Of a stretch of DNA of 64,000 nt, positions 1 to 12,034 are shown piece by piece. The notes below the pieces were generated by a model. That model ran no database searches and had not been told where the DNA came from. It saw only the letters and a program-made list of their open reading frames with translations. The stretch covers positions 62,001-126,000 of the forward strand of contig NZ_LROZ01000006.1 in NCBI RefSeq assembly GCF_001549985.1, given 5' to 3'. The DNA is from Myroides odoratus. GTDB lineage: Bacteria > Bacteroidota > Bacteroidia > Flavobacteriales > Flavobacteriaceae. The stretch's first letter is position 1. Each line of letters starts with the position of its first letter. A program made the position numbers and the translations under genes.

Positions 1-1617
1 TGTATGGTAGAGGGAGAAATGAGAGAAATCTCAGAACAAGAGATGATTGATGCAATTAAATTTGCACATGAAGCGATTAAAGTTCAAATCGAAGCACAAG
101 AGAAAATGCGTGCAGCTTTAGGTCTTACTTTCCGTGAGTACGAACCAGAAGCTACGGATGTAGAAGTAGAGAAAATCGTTTACGATGCAGCGTATGCTAA
201 ATTGTACGAAATCGCTTCTCATGCAAGTGGTAAAAGCGAGCGTGGTGAGAAATTTGCTGAGGTATATGAAGAGGTTAAAGCTTTATTCTCTGAAGAGGAT
301 TTAGCAGAAAAAGCGGAGTTAATCAGCACGTATTTCAAAAAGACACAAAAAGAAGCGGTACGTAACTTGATCTTAGATCAAAATATCCGTTTAGATGGTC
401 GTAAAACGACAGAAATCCGTCCGATTTGGAGTGAAGTAGATTACTTACCTTCAGTACACGGATCATCAATCTTTACACGTGGAGAAACACAAGCATTAGC
501 TACAGTAACATTAGGTACATCTAGAGATGCTAATATTATTGACTTACCAAGTGAGCAAGGAGAAGATAGATTCTATTTACACTATAACTTCCCTCCATTC
601 TCAACAGGTGAAGCAAAACCATTAAGAGGTACATCACGTAGAGAAGTAGGTCATGGTAACTTAGCACAACGTGCGTTGAAAAACATGATTCCTGCTGATT
701 GTCCTTATACTATTCGTTTAGTGTCTGAAGTATTAGAATCAAACGGTTCGTCTTCTATGGCAACAGTTTGTGCAGGTACATTAGCCTTAATGGATGCAGG
801 TATCCAAATGATCAAACCAGTTTCAGGTATCGCAATGGGATTAATCTCAGATTCAAAAACTGGACGTTGGGCTGTATTGTCTGATATTTTAGGTGATGAA
901 GATCACTTAGGAGATATGGACTTTAAAGTAACGGGTACAAAAGATGGTATCACAGCTTGTCAAATGGATATTAAAATCGACGGATTAGCTTATGATATCA
1001 TGGAGCAAGCATTAAAACAAGCGCTTGAAGGACGTCTACATATCTTAGGATTATTAGAAGAAACAATCGCTACACCTAATGCAACTGTGAAACCAAAAGC
1101 ACCAAAAATTGTTACCATTGAAATTCCTAAAGATTTCATTGGAGCAGTTATCGGACCTGGAGGTAAAAATATTCAAGCACTTCAAGCTGAAACTGAAACT
1201 ACAATTGTAATCAACGAAGTAGATGACAAAGGAGTAATCGAAGTTTTAGGTACAAGTCAAGCGGGAATGGACAAAGCAATCCAATCAATCAACAACACAA
1301 TCTTTGCTCCAGTAGAAGGAGAAGTATACAAAGTGAAAGTTGTAAAAATGTTGGATTTCGGTGCAGTAGTAGAATTTGTACCAGGAAAAGAAACTTTACT
1401 TCACGTATCTGAATTGGATTGGAAACGCATTGAAAATCCTGCAGATGTATTGAAATTAGGAGATGAGTTAGAAGTGAAATACATGGGTATTGATCCGAAA
1501 ACGAAAAAACCAAAAGTTTCTAAAAAGGCACTTTTACCACGTCCTCCAAGAGAAAATAAACCAGAAGGAAACAAACCTGAAGGCGCTCAAGGACCGAAAA
1601 AAGAAGAGAAGAAATAA
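1..1617 (+). CDS. pnp: Polyribonucleotide nucleotidyltransferase, 5'-truncated by window edge
   Basis: This is the C-terminal part of PNPase, the phosphorolytic 3'-5' exoribonuclease of mRNA turnover. The open frame runs to the first base, so the first RNase PH-like domain lies outside the window. Counting from the first ATG at base 4, the linker helical domain comes first, then the second RNase PH domain (about 130-350). A KH domain follows with GPGGKN near 384-389, then an S1 domain (about 440-510) containing HVSELDW. The tail is rich in Lys, Pro and Glu. An intrinsic terminator lies directly downstream. Identification is firm. Confidence 0.97.
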   Translation, partial: CMVEGEMREISEQEMIDAIKFAHEAIKVQIEAQEKMRAALGLTFREYEPEATDVEVEKIVYDAAYAKLYEIASHASGKSERGEKFAEVYEEVKALFSEEDLAEKAELISTYFKKTQKEAVRNLILDQNIRLDGRKTTEIRPIWSEVDYLPSVHGSSIFTRGETQALATVTLGTSRDANIIDLPSEQGEDRFYLHYNFPPFSTGEAKPLRGTSRREVGHGNLAQRALKNMIPADCPYTIRLVSEVLESNGSSSMATVCAGTLALMDAGIQMIKPVSGIAMGLISDSKTGRWAVLSDILGDEDHLGDMDFKVTGTKDGITACQMDIKIDGLAYDIMEQALKQALEGRLHILGLLEETIATPNATVKPKAPKIVTIEIPKDFIGAVIGPGGKNIQALQAETETTIVINEVDDKGVIEVLGTSQAGMDKAIQSINNTIFAPVEGEVYKVKVVKMLDFGAVVEFVPGKETLLHVSELDWKRIENPADVLKLGDELEVKYMGIDPKTKKPKVSKKALLPRPPRENKPEGNKPEGAQGPKKEEKK

Positions 1618-1633
1618 TTCCGATCTAGCATAT

Positions 1634-1662
1634 AAAAACACCTCAATCGAGGTGTTTTTTTT
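1634..1662 (+). terminator. Intrinsic terminator after pnp
   Basis: An 11-bp perfect stem (AAAAACACCTC, 1634-1644, with GAGGTGTTTTT, 1649-1659) closes a 4-nt loop and runs into a T tract. It sits 17 nt after the pnp stop codon. Confidence 0.9.
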
Positions 1663-1737
1663 GTTTTAAACGGATGGAAGTAGCGTGTTTTTTAGCTTTT
1701 TGAGTATCTTTAAAAAGGAAAAAAGAAATAGTATACA

Positions 1738-2676
1738 ATGAGTAAAATAAATATAGGCATTATTGGGCTAGGTGGTGTTGGTGGGTTTTATGGTGGATTA
1801 TTAGCCCATCATTTTGAACAAGATGCAGAAGTAGAAATCCATTTTGTAGCAAGAGGAGAGCATGGTAAACAAATCCAAGCACAGGGATTGACTGTATGGA
1901 CTAAAGGCAATGTGATCATTGGAAAACCTGCACAAGTAGTAGAACGAGTACAGGATTTGACCGCAATGGATTATATCTTGCTTTGTACGAAGGAATACGA
2001 TTTAGATGGGATAATTGACGATTTGAAGAAAATTGTGTCTAAAAATACGGTTATTCTCCCGCTATTGAATGGAGTGGAGGCTTTTGAAAAGCTAGATCAA
2101 CAACTAGAAGCTGAAGTTTGGCAAGGATGTACCTATATGGTTTCTCGTCTAAAAGAAGCAGGTGTTATTGATAACCCTAGCGGAAGACAAAAGATTGTTT
2201 TTGGACGTACAGAAGGGATTACGCCCCAGATGTTACAATGGGATGAACTGCTCAAAGCAGCAGGGATTACTTCTATTTGTACACAAGATATTGCCCGAGA
2301 AGTTTGGGAGAAGTATATCTTAGTTTCTGCTTCTGCCGTGGCGACGGCATTTTACAATTGTTCTTTTGGTGTTGTGATGCGCGATTATACGACAACTATT
2401 CAGGCTTTAGTAACGGAAGCAAGTCAAGTTGCGCAAGCCAAAGGCGTAAACTTAACAGAAGATGTAGTTGAGGTGGTGATGCAGCGTTTAGCAGCGATTC
2501 CCTTTGATTCTACGACGTCCATGCATAGTGATTTCTTGAGTAATAAACGCCAAACAGAACTCGAAGTGATGGCGGGTTATTTAATTCGAGAAGGTCTGCG
2601 CTTGAAAACGGATGTTCATACCTATCAGAAACTATATGACGTTTTAAAAGTAAAACAAGGTCATTATACCGTATAG
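1738..2676 (+). CDS. panE: Ketopantoate reductase family protein
   Basis: A 312-aa cytosolic enzyme of the ApbA/PanE family, which reduces 2-dehydropantoate to pantoate with NADPH in coenzyme A synthesis. The N-terminus has a Rossmann dinucleotide motif (GLGGVGG, about residues 10-16) followed by a strand ending VARGEH. The segment CTKEYD and the later EKYILVSAS match positions that bind cofactor and carry the catalytic lysine in the family. Length is normal. It is monocistronic: a terminator follows, and a near-consensus -7 box TATCTTTA lies at 1705-1712. Some paralogues act on other 2-keto acids, so the substrate is inferred. Confidence 0.85.
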   Translation: MSKINIGIIGLGGVGGFYGGLLAHHFEQDAEVEIHFVARGEHGKQIQAQGLTVWTKGNVIIGKPAQVVERVQDLTAMDYILLCTKEYDLDGIIDDLKKIVSKNTVILPLLNGVEAFEKLDQQLEAEVWQGCTYMVSRLKEAGVIDNPSGRQKIVFGRTEGITPQMLQWDELLKAAGITSICTQDIAREVWEKYILVSASAVATAFYNCSFGVVMRDYTTTIQALVTEASQVAQAKGVNLTEDVVEVVMQRLAAIPFDSTTSMHSDFLSNKRQTELEVMAGYLIREGLRLKTDVHTYQKLYDVLKVKQGHYTV

Positions 2677-2681
2677 AAAAT

Positions 2682-2712
2682 AAAAAGAGCCTGTATTAAA
2701 GGCTCTTTTTTT
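2682..2712. terminator. Bidirectional terminator between panE and small membrane gene
   Basis: A 10-bp stem (AAAAAGAGCC, 2682-2691, with GGCTCTTTTT, 2701-2710) has an A tract on the left and T tract on the right, so it can serve the convergent genes on both sides. The minus-strand gene stops at 2711. Confidence 0.88.
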
Positions 2713-3001
2713 ATTGTGATAGTATCAAGTACGCGATTGTTCCTGCAGATAATATACAAGGAAGGATTAGTTTTGTCCAAGCTGCTTTTTTTCTACAGGC
2801 TAAAACAAACCACACAATAGGAATACTAAATAAAGCTGCGAGAAGAGGGAACCAGAGGAGTTCATATAATGCACCTAACAACGGATAGGTATATATGCCA
2901 TTAGCGCCCATTCGACTTAAGAAAGTAAAGCTGAGAATGAGCAAGGCACTTAAGAGAGAACTACTATGTAAGGCATAGGTTAATTTCGGTGTTTGATTCA
3001 T
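2711..3001 (-). CDS. Small hypothetical membrane protein
   Basis: I do not recognise the family. From the chosen start (MNQTPKL) it is 96 aa with about three hydrophobic segments (roughly 15-32, 45-68 and 76-95) and a short basic stretch CRKKAAW between the last two. This suggests a small inner-membrane protein. The frame stays open to an ATG at 3049 (112 aa). I prefer 3001 because a -7-like box, TATCTTTA on the minus strand (3025-3032), lies between the two and would make the upstream ATG untranscribed. It is convergent with panE. Confidence 0.6.
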   Translation of the reverse strand: MNQTPKLTYALHSSSLLSALLILSFTFLSRMGANGIYTYPLLGALYELLWFPLLAALFSIPIVWFVLACRKKAAWTKLILPCILSAGTIAYLILSQ

Positions 3002-3108
3002 CGTTTTTTTGGTATTGGTTAAAGTAAAGATAGGCTTTTTTATTCGCATTGTATTTGCCTATTTTTGTAATTAGATATTGATTTTTAGATAGTTAAAAAT
3101 GGAGGAGT

Positions 3109-3139
3109 TTGGCCATGTCCTAAAAATTGCTTATATTTG
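3109..3139 (+). promoter_or_regulatory. Consensus Bacteroidota promoter feeding the tmm leader
   Basis: TTG at 3109-3111, a 20-nt spacer and TATATTTG at 3132-3139 match TTG-N19-21-TAnnTTTG exactly. Transcription should start near 3144-3146, about 255 nt before the tmm start codon. I see no closer match in front of tmm. Confidence 0.75.
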
Positions 3140-3144
3140 CTCTA

Positions 3145-4787
<1,643 letters not shown>

Positions 4788-4818
4788 TCGTTAGCGATTA
4801 TTGAAATAATTTGTTTTT

Positions 4819-4858
4819 ATAAAGCCTTAAAAACCATGTTTTTAAGGCTTTATATTTT
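4819..4858 (+). terminator. Intrinsic terminator after tmm
   Basis: A 16-bp perfect stem (4819-4834 with 4838-4853) closes a 3-nt loop and leads into an AT-rich, T-rich tail 31 nt after the tmm stop. Confidence 0.85.
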
Positions 4859-4970
4859 TAGAAGGCAACAAAAAGAAAATATTTTTTAAAATATTGTAAC
4901 TTTTTGATGAATGTATACGTATAACTAATGTAGACCATTAAGGACAAAGACAAATAAGGAGTAAAATACT

Positions 4971-5834
4971 ATGAGACAACTTAAAATTACCAAGCAAGTT
5001 ACGAATCGTGAAACCGCTTCACTAGATAAGTATTTGCAAGAGATTGGTAAAGTAGATTTGATTACTGCAGATGAAGAGGTAGAATTAGCACAGCGAATTA
5101 AAGCAGGTGATCAAAGAGCTTTAGAGAAATTAACTAAGGCTAACTTAAGATTCGTGGTTTCGGTAGCTAAACAATACCAAAACCAAGGGTTGACGCTTCC
5201 GGATTTAATTAATGAAGGAAACTTGGGGTTGATTAAAGCCGCACAGCGTTTTGACGAAACTCGTGGTTTTAAATTTATTTCTTACGCAGTTTGGTGGATT
5301 AGACAATCTATTTTGTCTGCTTTAGCTGAACAATCTAGAATTGTACGTTTACCATTAAATAAAATTGGTTCGATTAATAAAATTAATAAAATGTACGCGC
5401 TGTTAGAGCAGTCTAATGAACGTCCACCTTCAGCAGAGGAAATCGCTGTGGAATTGGATATGACTGTAAATGACGTGAAAGAGAGTATGAAAAACTCAGG
5501 GCGTCATTTATCTATGGATGCTCCTTTAGTAGAAGGAGAGGATTCTAACTTATACGATGTATTGCGTTCAGGTGAATCACCAAACCCAGACCGTGAGTTA
5601 ATCCACGAATCATTGCGTACAGAAATTGAAAGAGCCTTAGAAACGTTAACGCCACGTGAAGCTGATGTTGTTCGTTTGTATTTTGGTTTAGGAGATCAAC
5701 ATCCAATGACCTTAGAAGAAATAGGAGAAACGTTCGACTTAACAAGAGAGCGTGTTCGTCAGATTAAAGAAAAAGCGATTCGTCGTTTAAAGCATACGTC
5801 AAGAAGTAAAATACTGAAAACGTATTTAGGATAA
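4971..5834 (+). CDS. rpoD: Primary sigma-70 factor RpoD
   Basis: A 287-aa primary sigma factor that directs RNA polymerase to TTG/TAnnTTTG promoters. Region 1.2 ([12 protein letters not shown]) is followed by region 2 with [17 protein letters not shown] and the -7-box reading segment [14 protein letters not shown]. Regions 3 and 4 follow, ending in the helix-turn-helix [21 protein letters not shown]. The acidic region 1.1 is absent, as is usual in Bacteroidota. A purine-rich AAGGAG at 4956-4961 precedes the start, unusual for this phylum. A terminator follows. Confidence 0.96.
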   Translation: MRQLKITKQVTNRETASLDKYLQEIGKVDLITADEEVELAQRIKAGDQRALEKLTKANLRFVVSVAKQYQNQGLTLPDLINEGNLGLIKAAQRFDETRGFKFISYAVWWIRQSILSALAEQSRIVRLPLNKIGSINKINKMYALLEQSNERPPSAEEIAVELDMTVNDVKESMKNSGRHLSMDAPLVEGEDSNLYDVLRSGESPNPDRELIHESLRTEIERALETLTPREADVVRLYFGLGDQHPMTLEEIGETFDLTRERVRQIKEKAIRRLKHTSRSKILKTYLG

Positions 5835-5835
5835 T

Positions 5836-5866
5836 AAAAAAAGCACTGCTCAGCAGTGCTTTTTTT
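5836..5866 (+). terminator. Intrinsic terminator after rpoD
   Basis: A-rich left arm plus GCACTGC (5843-5849) pairs with GCAGTGC (5853-5859) and a T tract, with a 3-nt loop. It starts 2 nt after the rpoD stop. Confidence 0.88.
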
Positions 5867-5890
5867 ATGCTTGTATTTTGCGATTTAAAT

Positions 5891-5929
5891 AGAATAAAAA
5901 AGGAATGCATTGCATCCCTTTTTTATTCT
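5891..5929 (-). terminator. Intrinsic terminator of lysS
   Basis: AGAATAAAAAAGG (5891-5903) pairs perfectly with CCTTTTTTATTCT (5917-5929); the interior can pair further. Read on the minus strand it ends in a T-rich run directly after the lysS stop at 5931. Confidence 0.8.
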
Positions 5930-5930
5930 A

Positions 5931-7631
5931 TTATTGTTGATAAACGACATATTTACTATCGTCCTCTGTTACTACTTTGGTCAAGTTATGTGAGGAAAGT
6001 GCTTTCATTGCCTTATCCCATTTCTTACCACTTAAAGCCGCTTGTTCTTTTAGGGAACCTAACTCCACTTTATTTTCATTTTTCTCTAGAATTTGGATGA
6101 TGATTTTCTCTTCATCTGATAATTCCACAGCTGGAGCTGTTTTTTCTGGTCTCATTTGAGGGAAGAATAATACTTCTTGAATCGATGGATTATTCGTTAA
6201 GAACATAATTAAACGATCCATTCCAATTCCTAAACCTGAAGTAGGTGGCATTCCGTATTCTAAGGCACGTAAGAAATCTTGATCAATAAACATAGCTTCA
6301 TCATCTCCACGATCTGCTAAAGCCATTTGAGCTTCAAAACGCTCTCGTTGATCAATAGGATCATTTAGCTCTGAATAAGCATTTGCAATCTCTTTTCCAC
6401 ATACCATCAACTCAAAACGCTCGGTTAATTCTGGATTATCACGGTGTGCTTTTGTCAAGGGAGACATCTCTTTTGGATAATCTGTAATATAGGTTGGTTG
6501 GATGTAGTTTCCTTCACATTTTTCACCGAAAATTTCATCGATTAATTTTCCTTTCCCCATCGTTTCATCTACAGGAATACCCATACCTAAAGCAGCTTGA
6601 CGAATTTCATTTTCTGTCTTTCCAGTAATGTCAAAACCAGTGAATTCTTTAATCGAATCAGCCATGGTGATGCGCTTATAAGGTGCTTTAAAGTCAATCT
6701 CATGCTCGCCAAACGTCGCTTTTGTTGTTCCGTTTACTGCAATTGCACAATACTCTAATAAACGCTCTGTAAACTCCATCATCCAATTGTAGTCTTTATA
6801 GGCTACATAGATTTCCATCGCTGTAAATTCAGGGTTATGGGTTCTGTCCATTCCTTCGTTACGGAAGTTTTTAGAGAATTCATAGACTCCATCAAAACCA
6901 CCTACGATTAAGCGTTTTAAATACAATTCATTCGCGATACGCAAATACAAGGGAATATCCAAAGCATTGTGATGGGTAACGAATGGACGCGCAGATGCTC
7001 CACCAGGAATTGACTGTAATACAGGGGTTTCAACCTCCATATAGCCAGCTTCATTGAAGAACTGACGCATAGCGTTAAACAACTTCGTACGTTTGATAAA
7101 GATTTCTTTGTGTTGTGGATTAACAACTAAATCTACATAACGCATTCTGTAACGCAATTCTGGATCTGTAAAAGCATCAAATGTATGACCTTCTGCATCT
7201 GTCTTAGGTAAAGGTAACGGACGTAAAGATTTACTCAATAGAGAAAGCCCTTGTACGCGTACTGTTTTTTCACCTACTTGTGTGGTAAATAATTCCCCTT
7301 CGATACCAATAATATCTCCTAAGTCAATTAGTTTTTTGTAAACTTCGTTATATAAATCTTTGTTCTCACCTGGACAAAGTTCATCTCTGTTGATGTATAA
7401 TTGAATCTTTCCCTCACTGTCTTGAATGGTTGCGAAAGAAGCTTTTCCTTGAATACGAGAAGACATTAATCTTCCTGCCACAATTACCTTCTTACCTTCT
7501 TCAAAACCGTTCTTTATCTGCTTGGATGTATGATTTACTGGAAATAAGTTAGCAGGATAAGGATTCACACCAAGCTCTTGCAATTTTGCGAGCTTCTCTC
7601 TTCTGATGATTTCTTGTTCTGAAAGTTGCAT
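5931..7631 (-). CDS. lysS: Lysyl-tRNA synthetase, class II
   Basis: A 566-aa class II synthetase charging tRNA-Lys. An OB-fold anticodon-binding domain with VIVAGRLMSSRIQGKASFA is in the first 150 residues. The catalytic core follows with motif 2 (FRNEGMDRTHNPEFT) and motif 3 (GLGIGMDRLIMF). The protein continues about 70 residues past motif 3, an extension longer than the E. coli enzyme, ending DDSKYVVYQQ. A -7 box TATATTTG on the minus strand lies at 7666-7673. Convergent with rpoD. Confidence 0.97.
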   Translation of the reverse strand: MQLSEQEIIRREKLAKLQELGVNPYPANLFPVNHTSKQIKNGFEEGKKVIVAGRLMSSRIQGKASFATIQDSEGKIQLYINRDELCPGENKDLYNEVYKKLIDLGDIIGIEGELFTTQVGEKTVRVQGLSLLSKSLRPLPLPKTDAEGHTFDAFTDPELRYRMRYVDLVVNPQHKEIFIKRTKLFNAMRQFFNEAGYMEVETPVLQSIPGGASARPFVTHHNALDIPLYLRIANELYLKRLIVGGFDGVYEFSKNFRNEGMDRTHNPEFTAMEIYVAYKDYNWMMEFTERLLEYCAIAVNGTTKATFGEHEIDFKAPYKRITMADSIKEFTGFDITGKTENEIRQAALGMGIPVDETMGKGKLIDEIFGEKCEGNYIQPTYITDYPKEMSPLTKAHRDNPELTERFELMVCGKEIANAYSELNDPIDQRERFEAQMALADRGDDEAMFIDQDFLRALEYGMPPTSGLGIGMDRLIMFLTNNPSIQEVLFFPQMRPEKTAPAVELSDEEKIIIQILEKNENKVELGSLKEQAALSGKKWDKAMKALSSHNLTKVVTEDDSKYVVYQQ

Positions 7632-7828
7632 AATAATTGTGAATTATGAATTAATTTATAAAGTGCAAATATAGGTAATCTTTAAAAATTAGTCCCCATT
7701 GTATCTCGCCAAATGTCAGTTAATTAGTCAATTGATCTTTTTGAGTGGATTTCAAGCGTGGGTTTAGTTGAATTTATAGCCATAATTCATAAAAAATGAC
7801 GAAATTTGTAGGATATAAATAAGTGATT

Positions 7829-7993
7829 ATGAGTATTTGGAGAGTAATTTTGTCTATTATTTTTCCGCCTATCGCCGTGTTTGATAAAGGGTGCGGATCC
7901 ATATTAATTGTTTTTCTTTTAACCCTAGCGGGTTGGATTCCGGGTGTTATTGGAGCGTTAGTCATTCTTAATAATCCAAAATATAACCGCTAA
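7829..7993 (+). CDS. Pmp3/YqaE-family small membrane proteolipid
   Basis: A 54-aa ORF reading MSIWRVILSIIFPPIAVFD and ending VILNNPKYNR. The pattern is that of the UPF0057/Pmp3 family: a first hydrophobic helix with FPPIAVF, a short polar turn KGCGS, and a second helix with LAGWIPGVIGALVIL. Such proteins are tiny two-helix membrane proteins linked to membrane potential and salt or stress tolerance in other organisms. The stop is 10 nt before lipB, so the two are likely co-transcribed. It is easily missed because of its length. Confidence 0.85.
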   Translation: MSIWRVILSIIFPPIAVFDKGCGSILIVFLLTLAGWIPGVIGALVILNNPKYNR

Positions 7994-8003
7994 GTTTGTA
8001 AAC

Positions 8004-8708
8004 ATGAATAAAGAAGTGACCCTAATTGATTTAGGTGAAAAAGACTATAAAGATACTTGGGCGTATCAAGAAGAACTTTTTCAATCGGTCTTAGACATCA
8101 AAATCAAGAATAGAAGAGAGGAAACAGAAGAACCAACACCCAATTATTTTTTGTTTGTTGAGCATCCCCATGTATATACCTTAGGAAAAAGTGGAGATAT
8201 AGAGAATCTTCTGTTGGATGAAGAGCAATTAAAAGCAAAAGGCGCTACATTCTATAAGATAAATCGAGGGGGAGATATTACCTATCACGGACCAGGTCAA
8301 ATTGTAGGATATCCCATTTTAGATTTAGAAAACTTTTTTACGGATATCCACAAGTATTTGCGTTTGTTAGAAGAAACAATGATTCTCGTATTGAAAGACT
8401 ATGGTATTGAAGCGAGTAGAAGTGAAGGGGAGACAGGAGTTTGGTTAGGTGTAGGAACACCTTTTGCAAGAAAAATATGTGCCATGGGTGTACGTGCTTC
8501 TCGTTGGGTGACCATGCATGGTTTTGCTTTGAATGTCAATTCAGATTTAGGGTACTTTGACAATATTATTCCTTGTGGAATTCGCGGGAAAGGGGTTACC
8601 TCTTTGCATGTAGAATTAGGGGTAAATTACGTTGATGAAGATGAAGTTCGCGCTAAAATCATCAAGTACTTTGCCGAATTATTTGAAGCGACAATAAAAG
8701 AACAATAA
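8004..8708 (+). CDS. lipB: Octanoyltransferase LipB
   Basis: A 234-aa enzyme that moves octanoyl from acyl carrier protein to lipoyl domains, the first step of lipoate synthesis. Family motifs are RGGDITYHGPGQIVGYP (about 91-107), KICAMGVRASRWVTMHG with the catalytic lysine, and NIIPCGIRGKGVTSL with the catalytic cysteine. Length is usual. It lies 10 nt after the Pmp3-like gene and is closed by its own terminator. Confidence 0.95.
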   Translation: MNKEVTLIDLGEKDYKDTWAYQEELFQSVLDIKIKNRREETEEPTPNYFLFVEHPHVYTLGKSGDIENLLLDEEQLKAKGATFYKINRGGDITYHGPGQIVGYPILDLENFFTDIHKYLRLLEETMILVLKDYGIEASRSEGETGVWLGVGTPFARKICAMGVRASRWVTMHGFALNVNSDLGYFDNIIPCGIRGKGVTSLHVELGVNYVDEDEVRAKIIKYFAELFEATIKEQ

Positions 8709-8718
8709 CATAATTTAT

Positions 8719-8754
8719 AAAATCCTGAGTGGACGTTCCTCTTGGGATTTTTTT
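8719..8754 (+). terminator. Intrinsic terminator after lipB
   Basis: AAAATCCTGAG (8719-8729) pairs with CTTGGGATTTT (8741-8751), 11 bp with two G-U pairs, followed by T residues. The rpe -7 box begins at the end of this T tract. Confidence 0.65.
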
Positions 8755-8761
8755 ATCTTTG
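8754..8761 (+). promoter_or_regulatory. -7 promoter element of rpe
   Basis: TATCTTTG matches TAnnTTTG and ends 18 nt before the ATG at 8780. No TTG lies at the expected -33 distance, so only the -7 element is clear. Its position helps fix the rpe start. Confidence 0.55.
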
Positions 8762-8779
8762 TACAAACAACACAACAGT

Positions 8780-9439
8780 ATGAAAAATATAAAGATAGCG
8801 CCATCAGTTTTGGCTGCCGATTTTGCAAATCTACAACGCGATATTGAAATGATTAACGAAAGCCAAGCAGATTGGTTTCACATTGATATTATGGATGGTG
8901 TTTTCGTGCCCAACATTTCTTTTGGGATGCCTGTTCTAGCGGCAATCAACAAACATGCAAAGAAAACGTTGGATGTGCATTTGATGATTGTAGATCCTGA
9001 TCGTTATATCAAAACGTTTAAAGAATTAGGTACAGATATTTTAACGGTACACTATGAAGCTTGTACACATTTACACCGTACGATACAAGCGATCAAAGCG
9101 GAAGGAATGCAAGCGGGAGTAGCCTTAAATCCACATACACCAGTTGCTGTTTTGGAAGACATCATTCAAGATCTAGATTTAGTTTTGATTATGAGCGTAA
9201 ACCCTGGTTTTGGTGGGCAAAGTTTTATTGAAAATACCTATGAGAAAGTGCGTAAGTTAAAAGCAATGATCGATGCTAAAGGAGCAAATGTAATCATTGA
9301 GATTGACGGTGGTGTAAATAGTAAGAATGCCAAAGCATTAGTGGAGGCTGGTGCTGGCGCCTTAGTGGCAGGTAATTTTGTGTTTAGTGCTGCTGATCCG
9401 ATGGCAACAATTGCTGATTTGAAGGAAATCGTTGGATAG
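8780..9439 (+). CDS. rpe: Ribulose-phosphate 3-epimerase
   Basis: A 219-aa TIM-barrel enzyme interconverting ribulose 5-phosphate and xylulose 5-phosphate in the pentose phosphate pathway. Motifs are IAPSVLAADFANL near the start, HIDIMDGVFVPNISFG with metal-binding His and Asp, VHLMI, MSVNPGFGGQSF and EIDGGV. The frame is open to an ATG at 8729. I chose 8780 because MKNIKIAPSVLAADF aligns with the family N-terminus and the -7 box ends 18 nt upstream of it. Confidence 0.95.
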   Translation: MKNIKIAPSVLAADFANLQRDIEMINESQADWFHIDIMDGVFVPNISFGMPVLAAINKHAKKTLDVHLMIVDPDRYIKTFKELGTDILTVHYEACTHLHRTIQAIKAEGMQAGVALNPHTPVAVLEDIIQDLDLVLIMSVNPGFGGQSFIENTYEKVRKLKAMIDAKGANVIIEIDGGVNSKNAKALVEAGAGALVAGNFVFSAADPMATIADLKEIVG

Positions 9440-9486
9440 CAAATAGAGAAAAGAAAAGAGTAAGGAGAAAACAGCTCATTACCTAT

Positions 9487-9528
9487 AATAAAAAAAGGCT
9501 TGAACATATGTTCAAGCCTTTTTTTATT
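9487..9528. terminator. Bidirectional terminator between rpe and groL
   Basis: A near-palindrome: AATAAAAAAAGGCTTGAACA pairs with the matching right arm ending TTTTTTTATT. A and T tracts on both sides let it serve the convergent rpe and groL genes. Confidence 0.88.
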
Positions 9529-9541
9529 ATAGGGTGTGAAA

Positions 9542-11173
<1,632 letters not shown>

Positions 11174-11211
11174 TTAGTCTTGTTTTACTTTGTGTGTTAT
11201 TATTCAATTTA

Positions 11212-11487
11212 TTAAACAATCGCTAAGATGTCATCTTCACGCATGATTAGGTAATCTTTACCTTCTAATTTTAGCTCTGTTCCTGCATACTTACCATACA
11301 ATACTGTATCGCCTACTTGTACCGTCATGTTGTGGTCTTTTGTACCGTTTCCTACAGCGACTACTGTCCCTTTTTGTGGTTTTTCTTTCGCTGTGTCAGG
11401 AATAAAAATACCAGAAGCAGTTTTTGTTTCTGCTGGTTGAGGTTCAATAAGAACTCTATCCGCAAGTGGTTTAATGTTTAATGCCAT
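11212..11487 (-). CDS. groS: 10-kDa co-chaperonin GroES
   Basis: A 91-aa lid of the GroEL chamber. It reads [21 protein letters not shown] at the N-terminus, has the mobile loop [18 protein letters not shown], and ends [12 protein letters not shown], all typical. First gene of the groSL operon; the 155 nt to secG include the secG terminator. No recognisable TAnnTTTG box at the usual distance and no CIRCE element were seen, so its heat-shock control is unclear from sequence. Confidence 0.97.
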   Translation of the reverse strand: MALNIKPLADRVLIEPQPAETKTASGIFIPDTAKEKPQKGTVVAVGNGTKDHNMTVQVGDTVLYGKYAGTELKLEGKDYLIMREDDILAIV

Positions 11488-11585
11488 AGTGTTTATAGTT
11501 TATAAAAATTGAATTATTTATATTAGTTCTAAATGCTATATAAATAGTCATAAAGTGTGCCAAACCTTGTATTGACAGCTATTGC

Positions 11586-11616
11586 CAAAAAAAAATGCCA
11601 ACTTGACAGCTGGCAT
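11586..11616 (-). terminator. Intrinsic terminator of the miaB-secG cluster
   Basis: On the minus strand ATGCCAGCT (11608-11616) pairs with AGTTGGCAT (11595-11603) around a 4-nt loop, then nine T residues follow. It lies 27 nt after the secG stop and separates it from groS. Confidence 0.85.
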
Positions 11617-11642
11617 TCTATAACGAAAAGTAAAATACTTTC

Positions 11643-12032
11643 TTATTCTTGTGTAGTTTCAGGCGTTGAAGTCTCGCTAGTAGCAGGAGCTTCAGTTCCT
11701 GTTGTTGATTCTGTCGTGTTTTCTGTGTTAGCTGCAGCAGGAACAGTAGGTTGTGCTGGCATTGTTGCATTAGGATCTAAAAGTTTAGAATCTCCAACTG
11801 CACCACCACTAAAGCTAATGCTCGACATTAAGATTAGGATGATTAACACCGCTCCTAATGTCCAAGTACTCTTATCTAAGAAGTCATTCGTGTTTTTTAC
11901 ACCTCCTGCAACAGTAGATCCTCCAAAAGATGAGTCTAAACCTCCTCCTTTAGGATTTTGTACCATAATAACCACAATTAATAAAAAACATACGATAGCA
12001 ATCAATACTAAAAATACTGTAAATGTGTTCAT
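11643..12032 (-). CDS. secG: Protein translocase subunit SecG
   Basis: A 129-aa inner-membrane subunit of SecYEG. The first hydrophobic helix FTVFLVLIAIVCFLLIVVIMV is followed by the hallmark VQNPKGGGL (about 24-32), a Gly-rich loop with FGGS, and a second helix (about 57-78). The remaining 50 residues are a Pro/Thr/Ala/Glu-rich, probably disordered tail, typical of Bacteroidota SecG. It starts 2 nt after the stop of the preceding gene, so translation is probably coupled. Confidence 0.93.
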   Translation of the reverse strand: MNTFTVFLVLIAIVCFLLIVVIMVQNPKGGGLDSSFGGSTVAGGVKNTNDFLDKSTWTLGAVLIILILMSSISFSGGAVGDSKLLDPNATMPAQPTVPAAANTENTTESTTGTEAPATSETSTPETTQE

Positions 12033-12034
12033 GC

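Noticed and set aside
11488-11580. Possible CIRCE heat-shock operator before groS
   Set aside because: I looked for TTAGCACTC-N9-GAGTGCTAA and found no match; the nearby TTGGCACACTT is only a partial resemblance.
11560-11590. TGGCAC on the minus strand as a sigma-54 promoter for groS
   Set aside because: The required GC-containing -12 element is missing at the proper distance.
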